Shown here: piece after piece, positions 44,872 through 53,701 of the stretch
How positions within the stretch are numbered: position 1 is the stretch's first letter
Layout: each line of letters opens with the position of its first letter
Notes under the pieces: generated by a model
The model's database searches: none
Told to the model about the DNA's origin: nothing
What the model saw: only the letters and a program-made list of their open reading frames with translations
From: Azophilus sp965220425
GTDB taxonomy: Bacteria > Pseudomonadota > Gammaproteobacteria > Pseudomonadales > Azotimanducaceae
Assembly (NCBI GenBank): GCA_965220425.1
Contig: OZ244830.1
Span: 1,116,001-1,180,000 of the forward strand
Direction of reading: 5' to 3'
Length of the DNA stretch: 64,000 nt
Position numbers and translations under genes: made by a program

Positions 44872-47697
44872 GTGCGAGTTCTTCTGTACAACAAGCTCGA
44901 TGCCGCCCACATCCCCAACTTCCCCAAGATGAAGGCGCTGCTCGAGAACGAAGATTACCGCTCGGCGGAAGTCAGGAAGGTGGGCGACAATCTCTACCGC
45001 GCCCGTCTCGATCAATCCAACCGCATCCTCTTCTGCTTTGGCCGATACCGGGGCGATACCTTCATCCTCGTGCTCGAATACATCAAGCGGCACAGCTACG
45101 AGAAATCCCGCTTTCTCCGAAGGGGCGTGACAGTAGACGAGGCCAAGCTGCCGCCGGCGCCGCCGGAGGAACCCGGGGAGGCGACGGAACTCGCCTACCT
45201 GCACCCCAGCCGTCCCTCCTTCAACGTGCTGGACAAAATCATCTCTTTCGACGACCGGCAGGGCGAGGTCTTTTCGCAGCCGCCGCCTTTCATTGTCGTC
45301 GGGTCCGCGGGCAGCGGCAAAACCGTGCTGACGCTCGAGAAAATGAAGGAAGCGGCCGGCAGCGTGTTGTACGTAACGCGCTCGCGCCATCTCGTGGACA
45401 ATTCCCGCGAGCTCTACTATGGGATGAACTACCAGAACGACGATCAGGAGGTGAGTTTTCTCTCCTTTCGCGAGTACCTGGAGAGCATCCGCGTCCCGGA
45501 CACCCGCGAGATGCAATTCGTGGATTTCGCCCGCTGGTTTTCCCGGCACCGGGTCGCGACCGGCCTCAAGGACCCTTATCAGCTTTTCGAGGAAATCAAT
45601 GGCGTGATCGCCGGCTCTTCTCCCGAGCGTGGGTGTTTGTCCAGGAGCGATTACCTGGCGCTCGGTATTCGCCAGTCCATCTATTCGCGCGGAGAAAGGG
45701 AAAAAGTCCATGGCCTGTTCGAGAAATACCTCGCGCACCTGAAGGAATCCGGTCGCCATGACGCCAACGTTCTGAGCCATGATTACCGCGAACTGGTGAC
45801 GCCGAACTGGGATTTCATCGTTGTCGATGAAGTCCAGGATTTCACCAATGTGCAACTCGACCTGGTCATGCGTTCCCTCAAGGATCGGCGGCGGTTCATC
45901 CTGTGCGGAGACTCCAACCAGATCGTCCACCCCAACTTCTTTTCCTGGGCGGGCCTGCGGCGATACTTTTACGGCTTGTCCGGGGCCGATGCGTCCGCGA
46001 ACCTGGCGGAGGTTCTGAACACCAACTACCGCAATTCCGAGTGCGTCACTGAAATGGCCAACCGCATCCTGCGGCTGAAACACGCCCGTTTCGGTTCGGT
46101 GGACCGCGAGAGCAACTATCTGGTCGAGAGCCACGGCGACGATGCGGGCCTGGTTGCGCTGCTTCCGAACGACCCGGATGTGACCGGGGAACTCGACAAC
46201 AAGACCCGGCAGTCCACCCGCTTTGCGGTCGTGGTGATGCATGACGACCAGAAAGCGGTGGCCAGGAGGCGTTTTCGCACCCCCTTGATCTTCTCGATCC
46301 AGGAAGCGAAGGGCCTGGAATACGAAAACGTGATCCTCTACGACTTCGTCTCCGGCGACGAGGCGCGATTTCGCGAGATTGCACGGAACGTGTCGCCCGA
46401 GGCGGTGATGCACGGCGACCTCAAGTACGCCCGGGCGCGGGACAAGAGCGACAAGTCCCTGGAGATTTTCAAGTTTCACATCAACGCGCTCTACGTGGCG
46501 GCAACCCGCGCCATCGCAAATGTTTACCTGGTGGAGTCGAACCCCGGGCAGCGGCTGTTTGAATTGCTCGGTATCGAGGCGCTCGGCGGCAGGCTCGACC
46601 TGGATGAGCAGCGATCGAGTCTCGCCGAGTGGCAGCGGCAGGCCAGCTTGCTGGAACGCCAGGGAAAGACGGAGCAGGCCGCGGAAATTCGCAGCAGGAT
46701 TCTCGGCATTCGCGAGACAGGCTGGCAACCGCTCACCGGGGACCGGCTGCGGAAACTCAGTGCAGACGTTTTTGGCGCCGGCGCCAAAGTCCGAGACCGA
46801 AAAAAGGCGCTTCAATTGTTCGAATACGCGCTGTTGAGTCACGACAGGGCCCGGCTTTCACGGCTGCTGCTGGCGGATTTCCGCCCGGCCCGGCGCTTGG
46901 AGAAAAGCGCGAAGACGCTGGAGCAGAAACACTTCATGCCGTACTCCGTGAAGCGTCCCGACGCCGTGCGCGCGCTGGTCGAGCGTTATGGCGTTGACTA
47001 TCGGGACCCGTTCAACTTCACGCCGCTGATGCTGGCGGCCCGGTTCGGCAACCCGGGCGTGGCGGCGATGCTGGTGGAGACGGGGGCAGACCGGGAGCTT
47101 GTCAACAGCGCGGGACTGAACGCCTTTCAGATCATGCTGCAGGAAGCCGCCCTGGACTCCCGGTATGCGAAGCGGGCGATGCCCAGCCTCTATCGGCTGC
47201 TGGCGCCGGGAGACCTCACCCTGATGGTAGACGGCAAACTGTTGAAACTCGACAGCCACAAGGTGGAGTTCCTTTTCTGCCAGCTCATGATCGCGCTGTT
47301 TTATACGGCGCTGGCCGGCAACGTGACCTGGAGGCACTTCGGCTTCCGGGCAGGGGATATCGAGCGGTCACTGGATTCGGTGGCGTTGCAGGCACTGGGC
47401 CGGAAGGTGACGCGGGGGTACGTCAGCGGCGTACTCGCCAGGAACGAGGTGGAGCGGGACTACGCCTACAATAGACGCATCTTTCGGCGCACGGCCCGTG
47501 GCGTCTACATACTCAATCCGCGAATGCACGTACGCATCGGCGAGGATTGGGTTCCGGTATACGATCTGCTCGACCCGGCAGCGTTGTTCGACATGCTCGG
47601 CCGGGTGCGGACGCCGGACGCGTTCGATACCGACTTCCTCCTCGACTACGCGCAGCGGGGGCACCAGCACTTCATGGGCCTGATCGAGGAGCTCTAA
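44872..47697 (+). CDS. RelE-like / UvrD-like helicase / ankyrin fusion protein
   Basis: A 941-residue fusion. Residues 1-85 resemble RelE/ParE-type toxins (RKVGDNLYRARLDQSNRILF, then LEYIKRHSYEKSRFLR). About 115-600 is an SF1 helicase: Walker A GSAGSGKTVLT (143-153), DEVQD (about 317), LCGDSNQI, LNTNYRNSECV, IQEAKGLEYENVILYD and YVAATRAIANVYL. Around 710-760 are ankyrin-like units (FTPLMLAARFGNPGVAAMLV, ETGADRELVNSAG). The last 170 residues are unassigned. GTG 44872 overlaps the stop of a four-codon leader (ATG 44858, TAG 44870-44872), which could couple translation. No antitoxin gene is adjacent. Frame intact; a nucleic-acid-linked stress or defence role is inferred. Confidence 0.85.
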   Translation: MRVLLYNKLDAAHIPNFPKMKALLENEDYRSAEVRKVGDNLYRARLDQSNRILFCFGRYRGDTFILVLEYIKRHSYEKSRFLRRGVTVDEAKLPPAPPEEPGEATELAYLHPSRPSFNVLDKIISFDDRQGEVFSQPPPFIVVGSAGSGKTVLTLEKMKEAAGSVLYVTRSRHLVDNSRELYYGMNYQNDDQEVSFLSFREYLESIRVPDTREMQFVDFARWFSRHRVATGLKDPYQLFEEINGVIAGSSPERGCLSRSDYLALGIRQSIYSRGEREKVHGLFEKYLAHLKESGRHDANVLSHDYRELVTPNWDFIVVDEVQDFTNVQLDLVMRSLKDRRRFILCGDSNQIVHPNFFSWAGLRRYFYGLSGADASANLAEVLNTNYRNSECVTEMANRILRLKHARFGSVDRESNYLVESHGDDAGLVALLPNDPDVTGELDNKTRQSTRFAVVVMHDDQKAVARRRFRTPLIFSIQEAKGLEYENVILYDFVSGDEARFREIARNVSPEAVMHGDLKYARARDKSDKSLEIFKFHINALYVAATRAIANVYLVESNPGQRLFELLGIEALGGRLDLDEQRSSLAEWQRQASLLERQGKTEQAAEIRSRILGIRETGWQPLTGDRLRKLSADVFGAGAKVRDRKKALQLFEYALLSHDRARLSRLLLADFRPARRLEKSAKTLEQKHFMPYSVKRPDAVRALVERYGVDYRDPFNFTPLMLAARFGNPGVAAMLVETGADRELVNSAGLNAFQIMLQEAALDSRYAKRAMPSLYRLLAPGDLTLMVDGKLLKLDSHKVEFLFCQLMIALFYTALAGNVTWRHFGFRAGDIERSLDSVALQALGRKVTRGYVSGVLARNEVERDYAYNRRIFRRTARGVYILNPRMHVRIGEDWVPVYDLLDPAALFDMLGRVRTPDAFDTDFLLDYAQRGHQHFMGLIEEL

Positions 47698-48136
47698 CCG
47701 ATGTTTCCGCACACGGCCGGCGTGCGTATCGGCAATCGCCGGAAAGACGAATACCGTTGCCGATCGGCGGCCGCTGACCCTGGATATCCCGAGTTACCTG
47801 GGCAGCGCCAGGGTCGATGACAAGCGCAAGGTGTTGGAAAGCGAACGCTGGGAAGAGCAATGGTTGATGGTCAGGTACGCCTGCCGGGACACCAAGCGCA
47901 CGGCGCGCGGGGATAGGAAGAATAATCGCCCGAAACGGGGTGGTTGCGGGGTAGCGACTGTTGGTTGGTCAGAGTCGCGCGTGGCACCGGCGCGGCGAAG
48001 CGCGCGATGACAAATCGGCAGGATTGCCGACTTGGACGACCGCAGGTCGCTCGCAGAGTGGCGCGAATGAGCGCTTCGCTTGAGGCAAGCGCAGAGTTGA
48101 TCCTTGAAAATCAAGCGCTATACTGCTTGATTAACT
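47698..48136. other. 439-bp intergenic region with a possible decayed frame
   Basis: Around 47735-48010 (plus) a frame without a good start reads LTLDIPSYLGSARVDDKRKV and WEEQWLMVRYACRDTKRTAR before a stop; it looks like a degraded gene but was not recognised. The right end carries the promoter of the DUF4143 ATPase. Confidence 0.35.
48097..48130 (+). promoter_or_regulatory. Sigma70-type promoter with overlapping palindromes
   Basis: TTGATC (48097-48102), 16-base spacer, TATACT (48119-48124), 12 bases before ATG 48137. CTTGAAAATCAAG (48103-48115) is palindromic within the spacer, and TCAAGC (48111-48116) pairs with GCTTGA (48125-48130) across the -10. These arms could be an operator; the regulator is unknown. 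Confidence 0.5.
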
Positions 48137-49315
48137 ATGGAATACGTCCCTCGCTGGTTGCAGACAGACATCGAATCCGCCTTGGCGGAGCAATCGGCCG
48201 TGGGTCTTCTAGGGCCCCGTCAAGTGGGGAAAACCACCTTGGCCCATCGTGTTGCCGCCGATCGCGAAGCAGTCTATCTCGATCTTGAGAATCCTGAAGA
48301 CCTGGCGCTTCTGAGCGAGCCTCGGGCTTTATTGGCCACCTATGCCGACAGGCTCGTCATTCTTGACGAAGTGCAGCGCTTGCCGGGCTTGTTCCAGACG
48401 CTGCGCGGGCTGATCGATCAATATCGGCGTGCCGGCCGGGGCGCCGGGTGCTTCCTGCTGCTCGGCTCCTCATCACCGGACCTGCTGCGCCAGAGCGCGG
48501 AGTCGCTGGCTGGCCGAATCGCCTATCGGGAGCTCGGGCCGCTGGACCTCAGCGAGACCGGGCCGGAGTCAATGGACCGGCTGTGGCTGCGTGGTGGATT
48601 TCCGAGCGCTTGGCTGGCGGGCAGCGATGCAGCCAGCTTCTTCTGGCGGCGCGACCTCGTTCGTACCTATCTGGAGCGGGACATTCCTGTTTTCGATTCC
48701 CGCCTGCCCGCCGAAACCCTGCGGCGCCTATGGACCATGCTGGCGCACAGCCAGGGCGCGTTGCTGAACGCCGCGCGACTGGCCTCTTCCCTCGCCGTCC
48801 ACGTGCGTACGCTGAGCCGCTACATCGATCTGCTGGTGGGCCTCCTGCTGGTGCGTCGTTTGCCGCCTTGGTCCGGGAACGTGGGCAAGCGCCTGGTCCG
48901 CTCGCCGCGTCTCTATTTGCGGGACAGCGGCATTGTCCACGCCCTGCTGGGCTTGCGGCGGATGGAGGATGTGTTGTCCCATCCGGTGGCCGGTGGCAGT
49001 TGGGAGGGCTTTGTCCTTGAAAACCTGCTCGCCGCCGCCCCGGCCTGGGCGCAGCCGTTCTTCTATCGCACCCAGGCGGGCGCTGAGGTCGACCTGGTTC
49101 TGGAATTCGATCCCAGCAGCCGTTGGGCGGTAGAGATCAAGCGCTCCGCGTCCCGTCCCACGCCTTCCAAGGGCTTTCACACAGCCTGTGCCGACCTTGA
49201 AGCCCAGCGCCGTATAGTTGTTTACGGCGGCACTCGGGCGTTTCCGCAACCCAATGGGGTGGAGACCCTGCCGCTGGCTCGGTTGATGGAGGAATTGAGG
49301 GCGAAAGGACGGTAG
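48137..49315 (+). CDS. AAA ATPase with DUF4143 nuclease-like domain
   Basis: A 392-residue protein of the AAA_14/DUF4143 family. Walker A GLLGPRQVGKTTLAHRV (about 23-39), Walker B LVILDEVQRLPGLF, sensor-like FLLLGSSSPDLLRQSAESLA with GR, then a winged helix and DUF4143 with PRLYLRDSGIVHALLG, GSWEGFVLENLLA and a C-terminal PD-ExK-like core AEVDLVLEF with VEIKRS. These proteins are common, often mobile, and their function is unsettled. The promoter is strong and only 12 bases from the start. Looks intact. Confidence 0.88.
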   Translation: MEYVPRWLQTDIESALAEQSAVGLLGPRQVGKTTLAHRVAADREAVYLDLENPEDLALLSEPRALLATYADRLVILDEVQRLPGLFQTLRGLIDQYRRAGRGAGCFLLLGSSSPDLLRQSAESLAGRIAYRELGPLDLSETGPESMDRLWLRGGFPSAWLAGSDAASFFWRRDLVRTYLERDIPVFDSRLPAETLRRLWTMLAHSQGALLNAARLASSLAVHVRTLSRYIDLLVGLLLVRRLPPWSGNVGKRLVRSPRLYLRDSGIVHALLGLRRMEDVLSHPVAGGSWEGFVLENLLAAAPAWAQPFFYRTQAGAEVDLVLEFDPSSRWAVEIKRSASRPTPSKGFHTACADLEAQRRIVVYGGTRAFPQPNGVETLPLARLMEELRAKGR

Positions 49316-49321
49316 CCCGGC

Positions 49322-49480
49322 TCAACCTCGCTCGTCTCCCAGCGGCCCTTGCCACAGCGCATCCAGAAATTCCTCCCAAGGCGTGCCCAGGCATCCGCAG
49401 ACACCGGCCACGAGATCGCCGAGGGCAACGACTTCCGGGCAAATCCACCTTCGCTTCGAAGCGGCCTGACCGTCGGACAT
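49322..49480 (-). CDS. Possible small protein, 52 residues
   Basis: ATG 49480 to TGA 49322 on the minus strand, convergent with the DUF4143 ATPase gene and ending 6 bases from it. The sequence (CPEVVALGDLVAGVCGCLGT, then PWEEFLDALWQGPLGDERG) is well balanced, with three Trp and three Cys, and looks like coding sequence rather than chance. Not recognised; it could also be the tail of a larger decayed gene. Confidence 0.4.
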   Translation of the reverse strand: MSDGQAASKRRWICPEVVALGDLVAGVCGCLGTPWEEFLDALWQGPLGDERG

Positions 49481-49904
49481 ACATGATTACCGTGAATACA
49501 TTAAAATCCCCCGATGATTCGCTCGTTCGGGGACCGAAGGACCAAGGTCCTGTTCCATGGACGGAATACGAGCCAGGCACGACGCGTTGCGACAGTGGAC
49601 AGGACGAACAAAAGCGCCTTTCGTGTGAATCGAAAAGTATCCGAGAAACCGAAACTATCGAGTTGGCGCGATCCTTATGGCATGTGAACGGCTTGTCGGT
49701 TTGTGGCGTCTGCGCTGCGAGAGCGATCGAGGGAAATTCAGGTTCGGATTTTGAGGGCCGAGACGCGGGTTGCCGTCCGGCGCCGCACTATCCGACAATC
49801 GTCAATTGAGTGCCAAATGTGTCTGAGCTAGAACACCGCAGTGCGTTGGGTGCCGTGGCAAGCGTGTATGATCGCGCTTCCATTTGTCGTTATCGGTGCA
49901 AAAC
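49481..49904. other. 424-bp region without a supported gene
   Basis: Contains one copy of the 74-bp dispersed repeat (49595-49668) and otherwise no recognisable coding content. It borders the decayed methyltransferase gene. Confidence 0.4.
49595..49668 (+). repeat. 74-bp dispersed repeat, copy A
   Basis: Aligns without gaps to 57340-57413 with four mismatches. The core contains AAAAGCGC and GAAAAGTATCCGAGAAACCG. Both copies lie in the gene-remnant region. In copy B an IS91-type transposase fragment follows directly, so the repeat may be an end of that element. Confidence 0.7.
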
Positions 49905-50333
49905 ATGTCGGGCAGACTCTTTGCAGGTGCTTTCGCGTGCCTTTTCTCATTCAGCCTGTGCGCAGAGACCTGGACAGTCGAATCACTCTCCAAAGCGCTT
50001 GACGCGCGCTCGGAAGAAGACCGCGGGCGCGATGCCGCCCGTCAGCCGGCGGAGGTACTGGTAGCTGCGGGTATCGAGCGCGGCACGACGGTCATGGATC
50101 TCGCGTACTCGGGCGGTCGGTACACGGAAGTCCTGGCGATCGCAGTCGGTGACGAAGGCGCCGTCTATGCGCAAAATGCACCCGCTCATGGTGTTCGAAC
50201 CGGAAATTCGCGGCAAGACGGACAGATGCGTCCTGGTGGCGGCAACGCCCGCTGCATAGCAGCCATACGCTGCCCGAACAGGTGGAACTTATCGTCGACT
50301 GCACCGGCTAAGCCGGCAATGTCGACGGGCTGA
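49905..50333 (+). pseudogene. Truncated secreted SAM-dependent methyltransferase-like gene
   Basis: ATG 49905 gives a signal peptide (MSGRLFAGAFACLFSFSLCA), then DRGRDAARQPAEVLVAAGIE and the SAM-binding motif region GTTVMDLAYSGGRYTEVLAI with VGDEGAVYAQN, the pattern of exported methyltransferase-like proteins. After about residue 95 the frame turns to nonsense (GVRTGNSRQDGQM) while expected sequence is absent in all frames. Roughly the last two thirds are lost. The motif I Gly-rich loop reads YSGGRY. Confidence 0.6.
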
Positions 50334-50360
50334 AGCAGAATTGCCGGAGTGGCTTGAAGC

Positions 50361-50690
50361 ATGTTGCACATGTTGTCCTGTTTCAATCTGAAGCCGGACA
50401 GAACGGTGGACGAATTTTGCCGGTCTGTTGCCGATTTCACCGCGTACGTCAAGAAGATCGATCTCGTTCAATCGGCAGGTCCGGTGGGGCGCAGGCAGAC
50501 CGATACGATCATGGACACAGACAGTGAACGCAACCACGAGTACTTTTTCATCATGACGTTCCGGGACCGGGCCCAATGCGACCGGGCGGTGGAACGTATC
50601 TACTCCCAAACAGAGCAGGAAGGCGCTGTCCACAAGGCTGTCCATGCCATGATCGAGGATCAGGTCTTCATTTGCTGGGAAGATATCTGA
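50361..50690 (+). CDS. Small conserved protein (DUF6614-like)
   Basis: A 109-residue protein, complete. LSCFNLKPDRTVDEFCRSVA, AGPVGRRQTDTIMDTDSERN, EYFFIMTFRDRAQCDRAVER and the terminal FICWEDI are typical of small ferredoxin-like or dimeric alpha/beta barrel proteins (resembles DUF6614; family assignment from memory). ATG 50361 is used, with an internal Met4 as alternative. Function unknown. Surrounded by remnants but itself apparently intact. Confidence 0.7.
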   Translation: MLHMLSCFNLKPDRTVDEFCRSVADFTAYVKKIDLVQSAGPVGRRQTDTIMDTDSERNHEYFFIMTFRDRAQCDRAVERIYSQTEQEGAVHKAVHAMIEDQVFICWEDI

Positions 50691-51326
50691 CCCGGATATC
50701 GCGCCACGTTCCACTGTGGACGCGCAAGGCTACCGGGGCGACCATCCCGCCGGCGATGCCACTTCCGCCGCGCTGCCGAAGAACGGCGCGCGCATCGAAC
50801 ACCAGCGGGCGCTGCCGCCCGCCATCCTCCGGAAGGACTTGCCGATCTGCACCCAACTCCGGTGCTTCAGAACTGTCGCGATCAAGAAGGACGGCGAGCC
50901 GGCTAGGTTATGCCGGCAGTGCCTCGGTCACCGCGCCCGGTCCTGCAAGCGGAAGAGGGCACATTTCGTCGCCCAGCGCGGGCTCCCCGGCCGCGGGCGG
51001 TCCGGCGCGGCACAACACGAGGGGGGTCTCCGGGGAGACGGATCGGAAGACAAGGCTCACGATCTCGCGAGAACTGGGCCATGGTCGCCCGTCTGTGGTG
51101 GTCCAGTACATAGGCAAGTGGCGCCGAGGTGCGGTCGGATGATCTCATGAAGTCCGCGATTCGACCCGGAGTTCCGGCGCATCTTCGCCAACCGCGGGCC
51201 CTCGGATGTTTTCCGCGGGTTTCGGGATCGGCATCGCGGAGTCGCTATGCACCATCGAGAGCATGACGAACGTCCGTGCCGCATGGGAGAATCGGTCGCT
51301 TGCAACGCGGCGGGGTTTGAAGGGTT
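50691..51326. other. 636-bp region of degenerate sequence
   Basis: Open frames exist on both strands (for example minus 50908-51117, which reads MPMYWTTTDGRPWPSSREIV), but none has a family match, a ribosome site or a supporting neighbour. It is probably decayed coding DNA. No repeats or RNA signals seen. Confidence 0.35.
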
Positions 51327-51979
51327 GTGAATGGCGGAAACGTGATTACGGAGGCGCAGGCAGGCCAGGTAGCGCTGCTCGTCGACTTCGAGAATCTGGT
51401 CAGGTCGGTCGACGAAGAGGACATCGACTGCGAGGCGGTGTTCCGGCTGGCCGATGAGTACGGGAGGGTTCTAGTCGCGAACGCGTACGCGGACTGGCGT
51501 ATGAAAGGACGTGAACCAGTATCAGACGGACCTGTACGGGATCGGCATCGAACGGGTCCATGTGCTCGGTCAGCGGCACGGCGCGTCGATCAAGAACGCG
51601 GAGGACGTGAAAATGGCTGTCGACGCGGTCAGCCTGAGGTCCTCGCTTTCGCACATCGACGTCTTTGTCATCGTGTGCGGCGACCTGCGGGTGTTCCCTG
51701 CTTCGACCGGCACTGCGCGCCCAAACATCCGTCGCCGACGAAGCGTACGTTGCGGAGTGCTCACGGGGTATGGTCGGCCACCTGCGCGACCATCAACTCG
51801 TGGTGACGGGCTGGAGCAATTCGGTAAGCGGCCGCATGCGTGTCGAGCAGTCGCTGCTGGCGGAGTCCTGGAATCCGCGCTACCAACGACTCGGCTTCGC
51901 CCCAGACTCGGAAGACCCGCCTTTCCTGAATCCGGCTGTGGCGGAACTGGCCAAGTCGGATGGGCAGTCCGGCTCATGA
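51327..51979 (+). pseudogene. NYN-domain (LabA/DUF88-like) nuclease gene with two frameshifts
   Basis: GTG 51327 opens a NYN/PIN-like RNase: VALLVDFENLVRSVDEEDID, VLVANAYADWRMK. At about 51508 an extra base shifts the frame, which continues NQYQTDLYGIGIERVHVLGQ, IKNAEDVKMAVDAV and VFVIVCGD. At about 51690 it shifts again to LRAQTSVADEAYVAE, GHLRDHQLVVTGWSN and stops at 51979. The acidic residues of the active site (LVDFEN, DVKMAVD, VCGD) are split among frames. Its stop overlaps the DUF45 gene's ATG (ATGA), so the two were an operon. Confidence 0.7.
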
Positions 51980-52803
51980 AGTCCTCCACTCGACGCCGAA
52001 TCACGCTGATGGATCGCAGCGTCGAATACGACGTCGTGGTTTCGAAAGCCGCTTGTCACACCCGCGTTCGCGTAGGACCGCGCGGGGTGGAGGTCGTCCA
52101 GCCGGCGGACGTTGGCGACGAGGAAGTGTCCTCGTTTCTTCAGCGCAACGAAACCTGGGTGCTCGCTCAGCTTGACCGGGTGTCGAGTCTTCGCGGTCTG
52201 AGGCGGCCGGAGCAGTTCCAGTCTGGCGAGTTCATGTTTCGCGGCGCGCCCACGCCGGTCCGGGTCGAGCTCGTCGAGACGAACGCTCGCGGGAACGTCG
52301 TCAGTCTGAGAGATGGTGAGATCATTGTGCGCCGGGGAGCGAAGACCCTAACGCCAGCAGCCCGAGGCCTCGAGAACTGGCTGAGAAAGCAGGCCCGCGC
52401 CGCCATCGCCGTCCACCTGGCCATCTTGTCCTTCCACATCGGTGAGCGGCCCGGACGGGTATACGTGATGGGCCAGCGCACGAAGTGGGGTAATTGCTCT
52501 GCCCGCAGGAACCTCTCGTTCAACTGGCGGCTCATTCTCGCACCGGACTTCGTTCTCCGTTATCTGGTAACACACGAGGTCGTGCATCTGGCCGTTCCGG
52601 ATCATTCGGCCAAGTTCTGGCTTACCGTGCAGAGCCTCTGCCCAGAGACCGAGAAAGCGAAACAGTGGCTGAGCACGCACTACGCTCAGCTAACCGTTGA
52701 CCTTGCTCATGTCTTGGAAACAGATACCACGTTGCACGGCCTTGCGCGCGGCTCCGAACGCCTTTGTCGGTCAATCTCTCCCATAGAGTCCCAACAGATG
52801 TGA
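51976..52803 (+). CDS. DUF45 / YgjP-like metallopeptidase
   Basis: A 275-residue predicted zinc metallopeptidase of the DUF45 (YgjP/WLM-like) family. The zinc motif is HEVVHL (HExxH) in VTHEVVHLAVPDHSAKFW, with the third ligand His in DHS; upstream are GQRTKWGNCSARRNLSFNWR and LILAPDFVLRYL, the family's core. ATG 51976 overlaps the NYN stop. Genes of this family often sit in type I restriction loci; here the neighbours are a broken NYN gene and a broken Schlafen gene. Looks intact. Confidence 0.85.
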   Translation: MKSSTRRRITLMDRSVEYDVVVSKAACHTRVRVGPRGVEVVQPADVGDEEVSSFLQRNETWVLAQLDRVSSLRGLRRPEQFQSGEFMFRGAPTPVRVELVETNARGNVVSLRDGEIIVRRGAKTLTPAARGLENWLRKQARAAIAVHLAILSFHIGERPGRVYVMGQRTKWGNCSARRNLSFNWRLILAPDFVLRYLVTHEVVHLAVPDHSAKFWLTVQSLCPETEKAKQWLSTHYAQLTVDLAHVLETDTTLHGLARGSERLCRSISPIESQQM

Positions 52804-52812
52804 CGAGGGCCC

Positions 52813-53245
52813 ATGACACCTGAAGAGATAGTCGCGCTGGTCGAAACAGGCGAATCCGAGACGCTGGAATTCAAGCGCACGACGGGTACGCGCCGGGAAG
52901 CGGCCAGAAGCATATGTGCCATGCTCAACCAGCGCGGCGGGCATGTGCTGTTCGGTGTCACGCCGGAAGGAAGCGTCGTCGGGCAACGCCTTCACGCTGC
53001 TCTCGCATGCCGAACGCTTTCTGCGCGACACGCTTCCCATCGCGAGCCGGTTTGAAACGGGCCGCATCCAGCGCATCGACGAACCGCTCTACCCGCCGCT
53101 GGCTACACGGGAGGCGCTGGCGAACTCCCTGTGCCCCGCGATTACGCGCTGGGCGGCGGATCGGTGGGGCTCGCGGTGTACGATGACCGGCTAGAGGTAA
53201 CGTCAACCGGTCCCTTGCATTTCGGATTGACTCCAGCCGCGTTGC
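52813..53245 (+). pseudogene. Schlafen AlbA_2 / ATPase-type gene, frameshifted and truncated
   Basis: ATG 52813, 9 bases after the DUF45 stop, opens an AlbA_2 domain: LVETGESETLEFKRTTG, ICAMLNQRGGHVLFGVTPEG. The frame then breaks near 52985; IASRFETGRIQRIDEPLYPP and REALANSLC follow in another frame, and RDYALGGGSVGLAVYDDRLE with TSTGPLHFGLTP in a third. It ends abruptly in the 282-bp duplicated module (53236). The usual C-terminal half is gone. Confidence 0.7.
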
Positions 53246-53517
53246 CCGGCCTCGCGGCCGGTCGCCGCGCGAAGTCAAAAGCCGGGCTGGCGCCGTCAGT
53301 CCAGTTTGTCGATCAGGCGGTAGACGCCGATCAGTATCCCGAAACCGATGTAGCCACCGAGCAGCGCAACGCCCAACAGGATGGCCATCTGCCGGGTGAC
53401 GACATCCGTCGCGGCCAGGTAGACGACGAGTCCGATGAAGCCGAGGAAGGATCCGGCGACAAGGGTAGTCGTCACGAAGGTGGATGTTTTCAAATCAGCG
53501 CCTGCTTCCCGGCGACG
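53236..53517. repeat. 282-bp duplicated module, copy 1
   Basis: Essentially identical to 57469-57750. It contains a small membrane-protein gene on the minus strand. On the left it truncates the Schlafen gene; on the right it joins a duplicate of mpl at the shared 9 bases CCGGCGACG (53509-53517), which also occur in mpl at 59129-59137. Confidence 0.85.
53296..53493 (-). CDS. Small two-helix membrane protein, copy 1
   Basis: A 65-residue protein from a TTG start at 53493: TLVAGSFLGFIGLVVYLAA, ILLGVALLGGYIGFGILIGV, ending YRLIDKLD. Two transmembrane helices with a short polar loop (TDVVTRQMA). It is identical to copy 2 at 57529-57726, where its start overlaps the stop of an upstream frame. Here the upstream frame is replaced by an mpl fragment, so expression is doubtful. 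Family not recognised. Confidence 0.5.
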   Translation of the reverse strand: MKTSTFVTTTLVAGSFLGFIGLVVYLAATDVVTRQMAILLGVALLGGYIGFGILIGVYRLIDKLD

Positions 53518-53701
53518 GCCAGCGTCCAGCGCCCCGGTAGCACCGCCTTGCCAAGCCACTCGGCGCCCGACGTATAGGGCAGCCCGCTGTTCAATACCCA
53601 TTCCACGGAATCGGTTCCCCGGGGCAACCCGGCGTTGCCCACGACAACCAGGTCCGGCGCCGGCTCGAGTTGGCGCGGCTCGAAGCCTTCGTAGACCGGA
53701 A
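53509..53701 (-). pseudogene. Duplicated internal fragment of mpl
   Basis: Aligns without gaps to 59129-59321 with about three mismatches in 193 bp. It encodes the N-terminal mpl segment PVYEGFEPRQLEPAPDLVVV through AVLPGRWTLAVAG and runs into the small membrane module. No start or active site is retained. Confidence 0.8.

Noticed and set aside
44869..46842. Long minus-strand frame opposite the fusion helicase
   Set aside because: Antisense shadow; the plus frame holds all helicase motifs.
50903..51148. Overlapping small minus-strand frames
   Set aside because: No family match, no ribosome sites and conflicting frames; treated as degenerate sequence.
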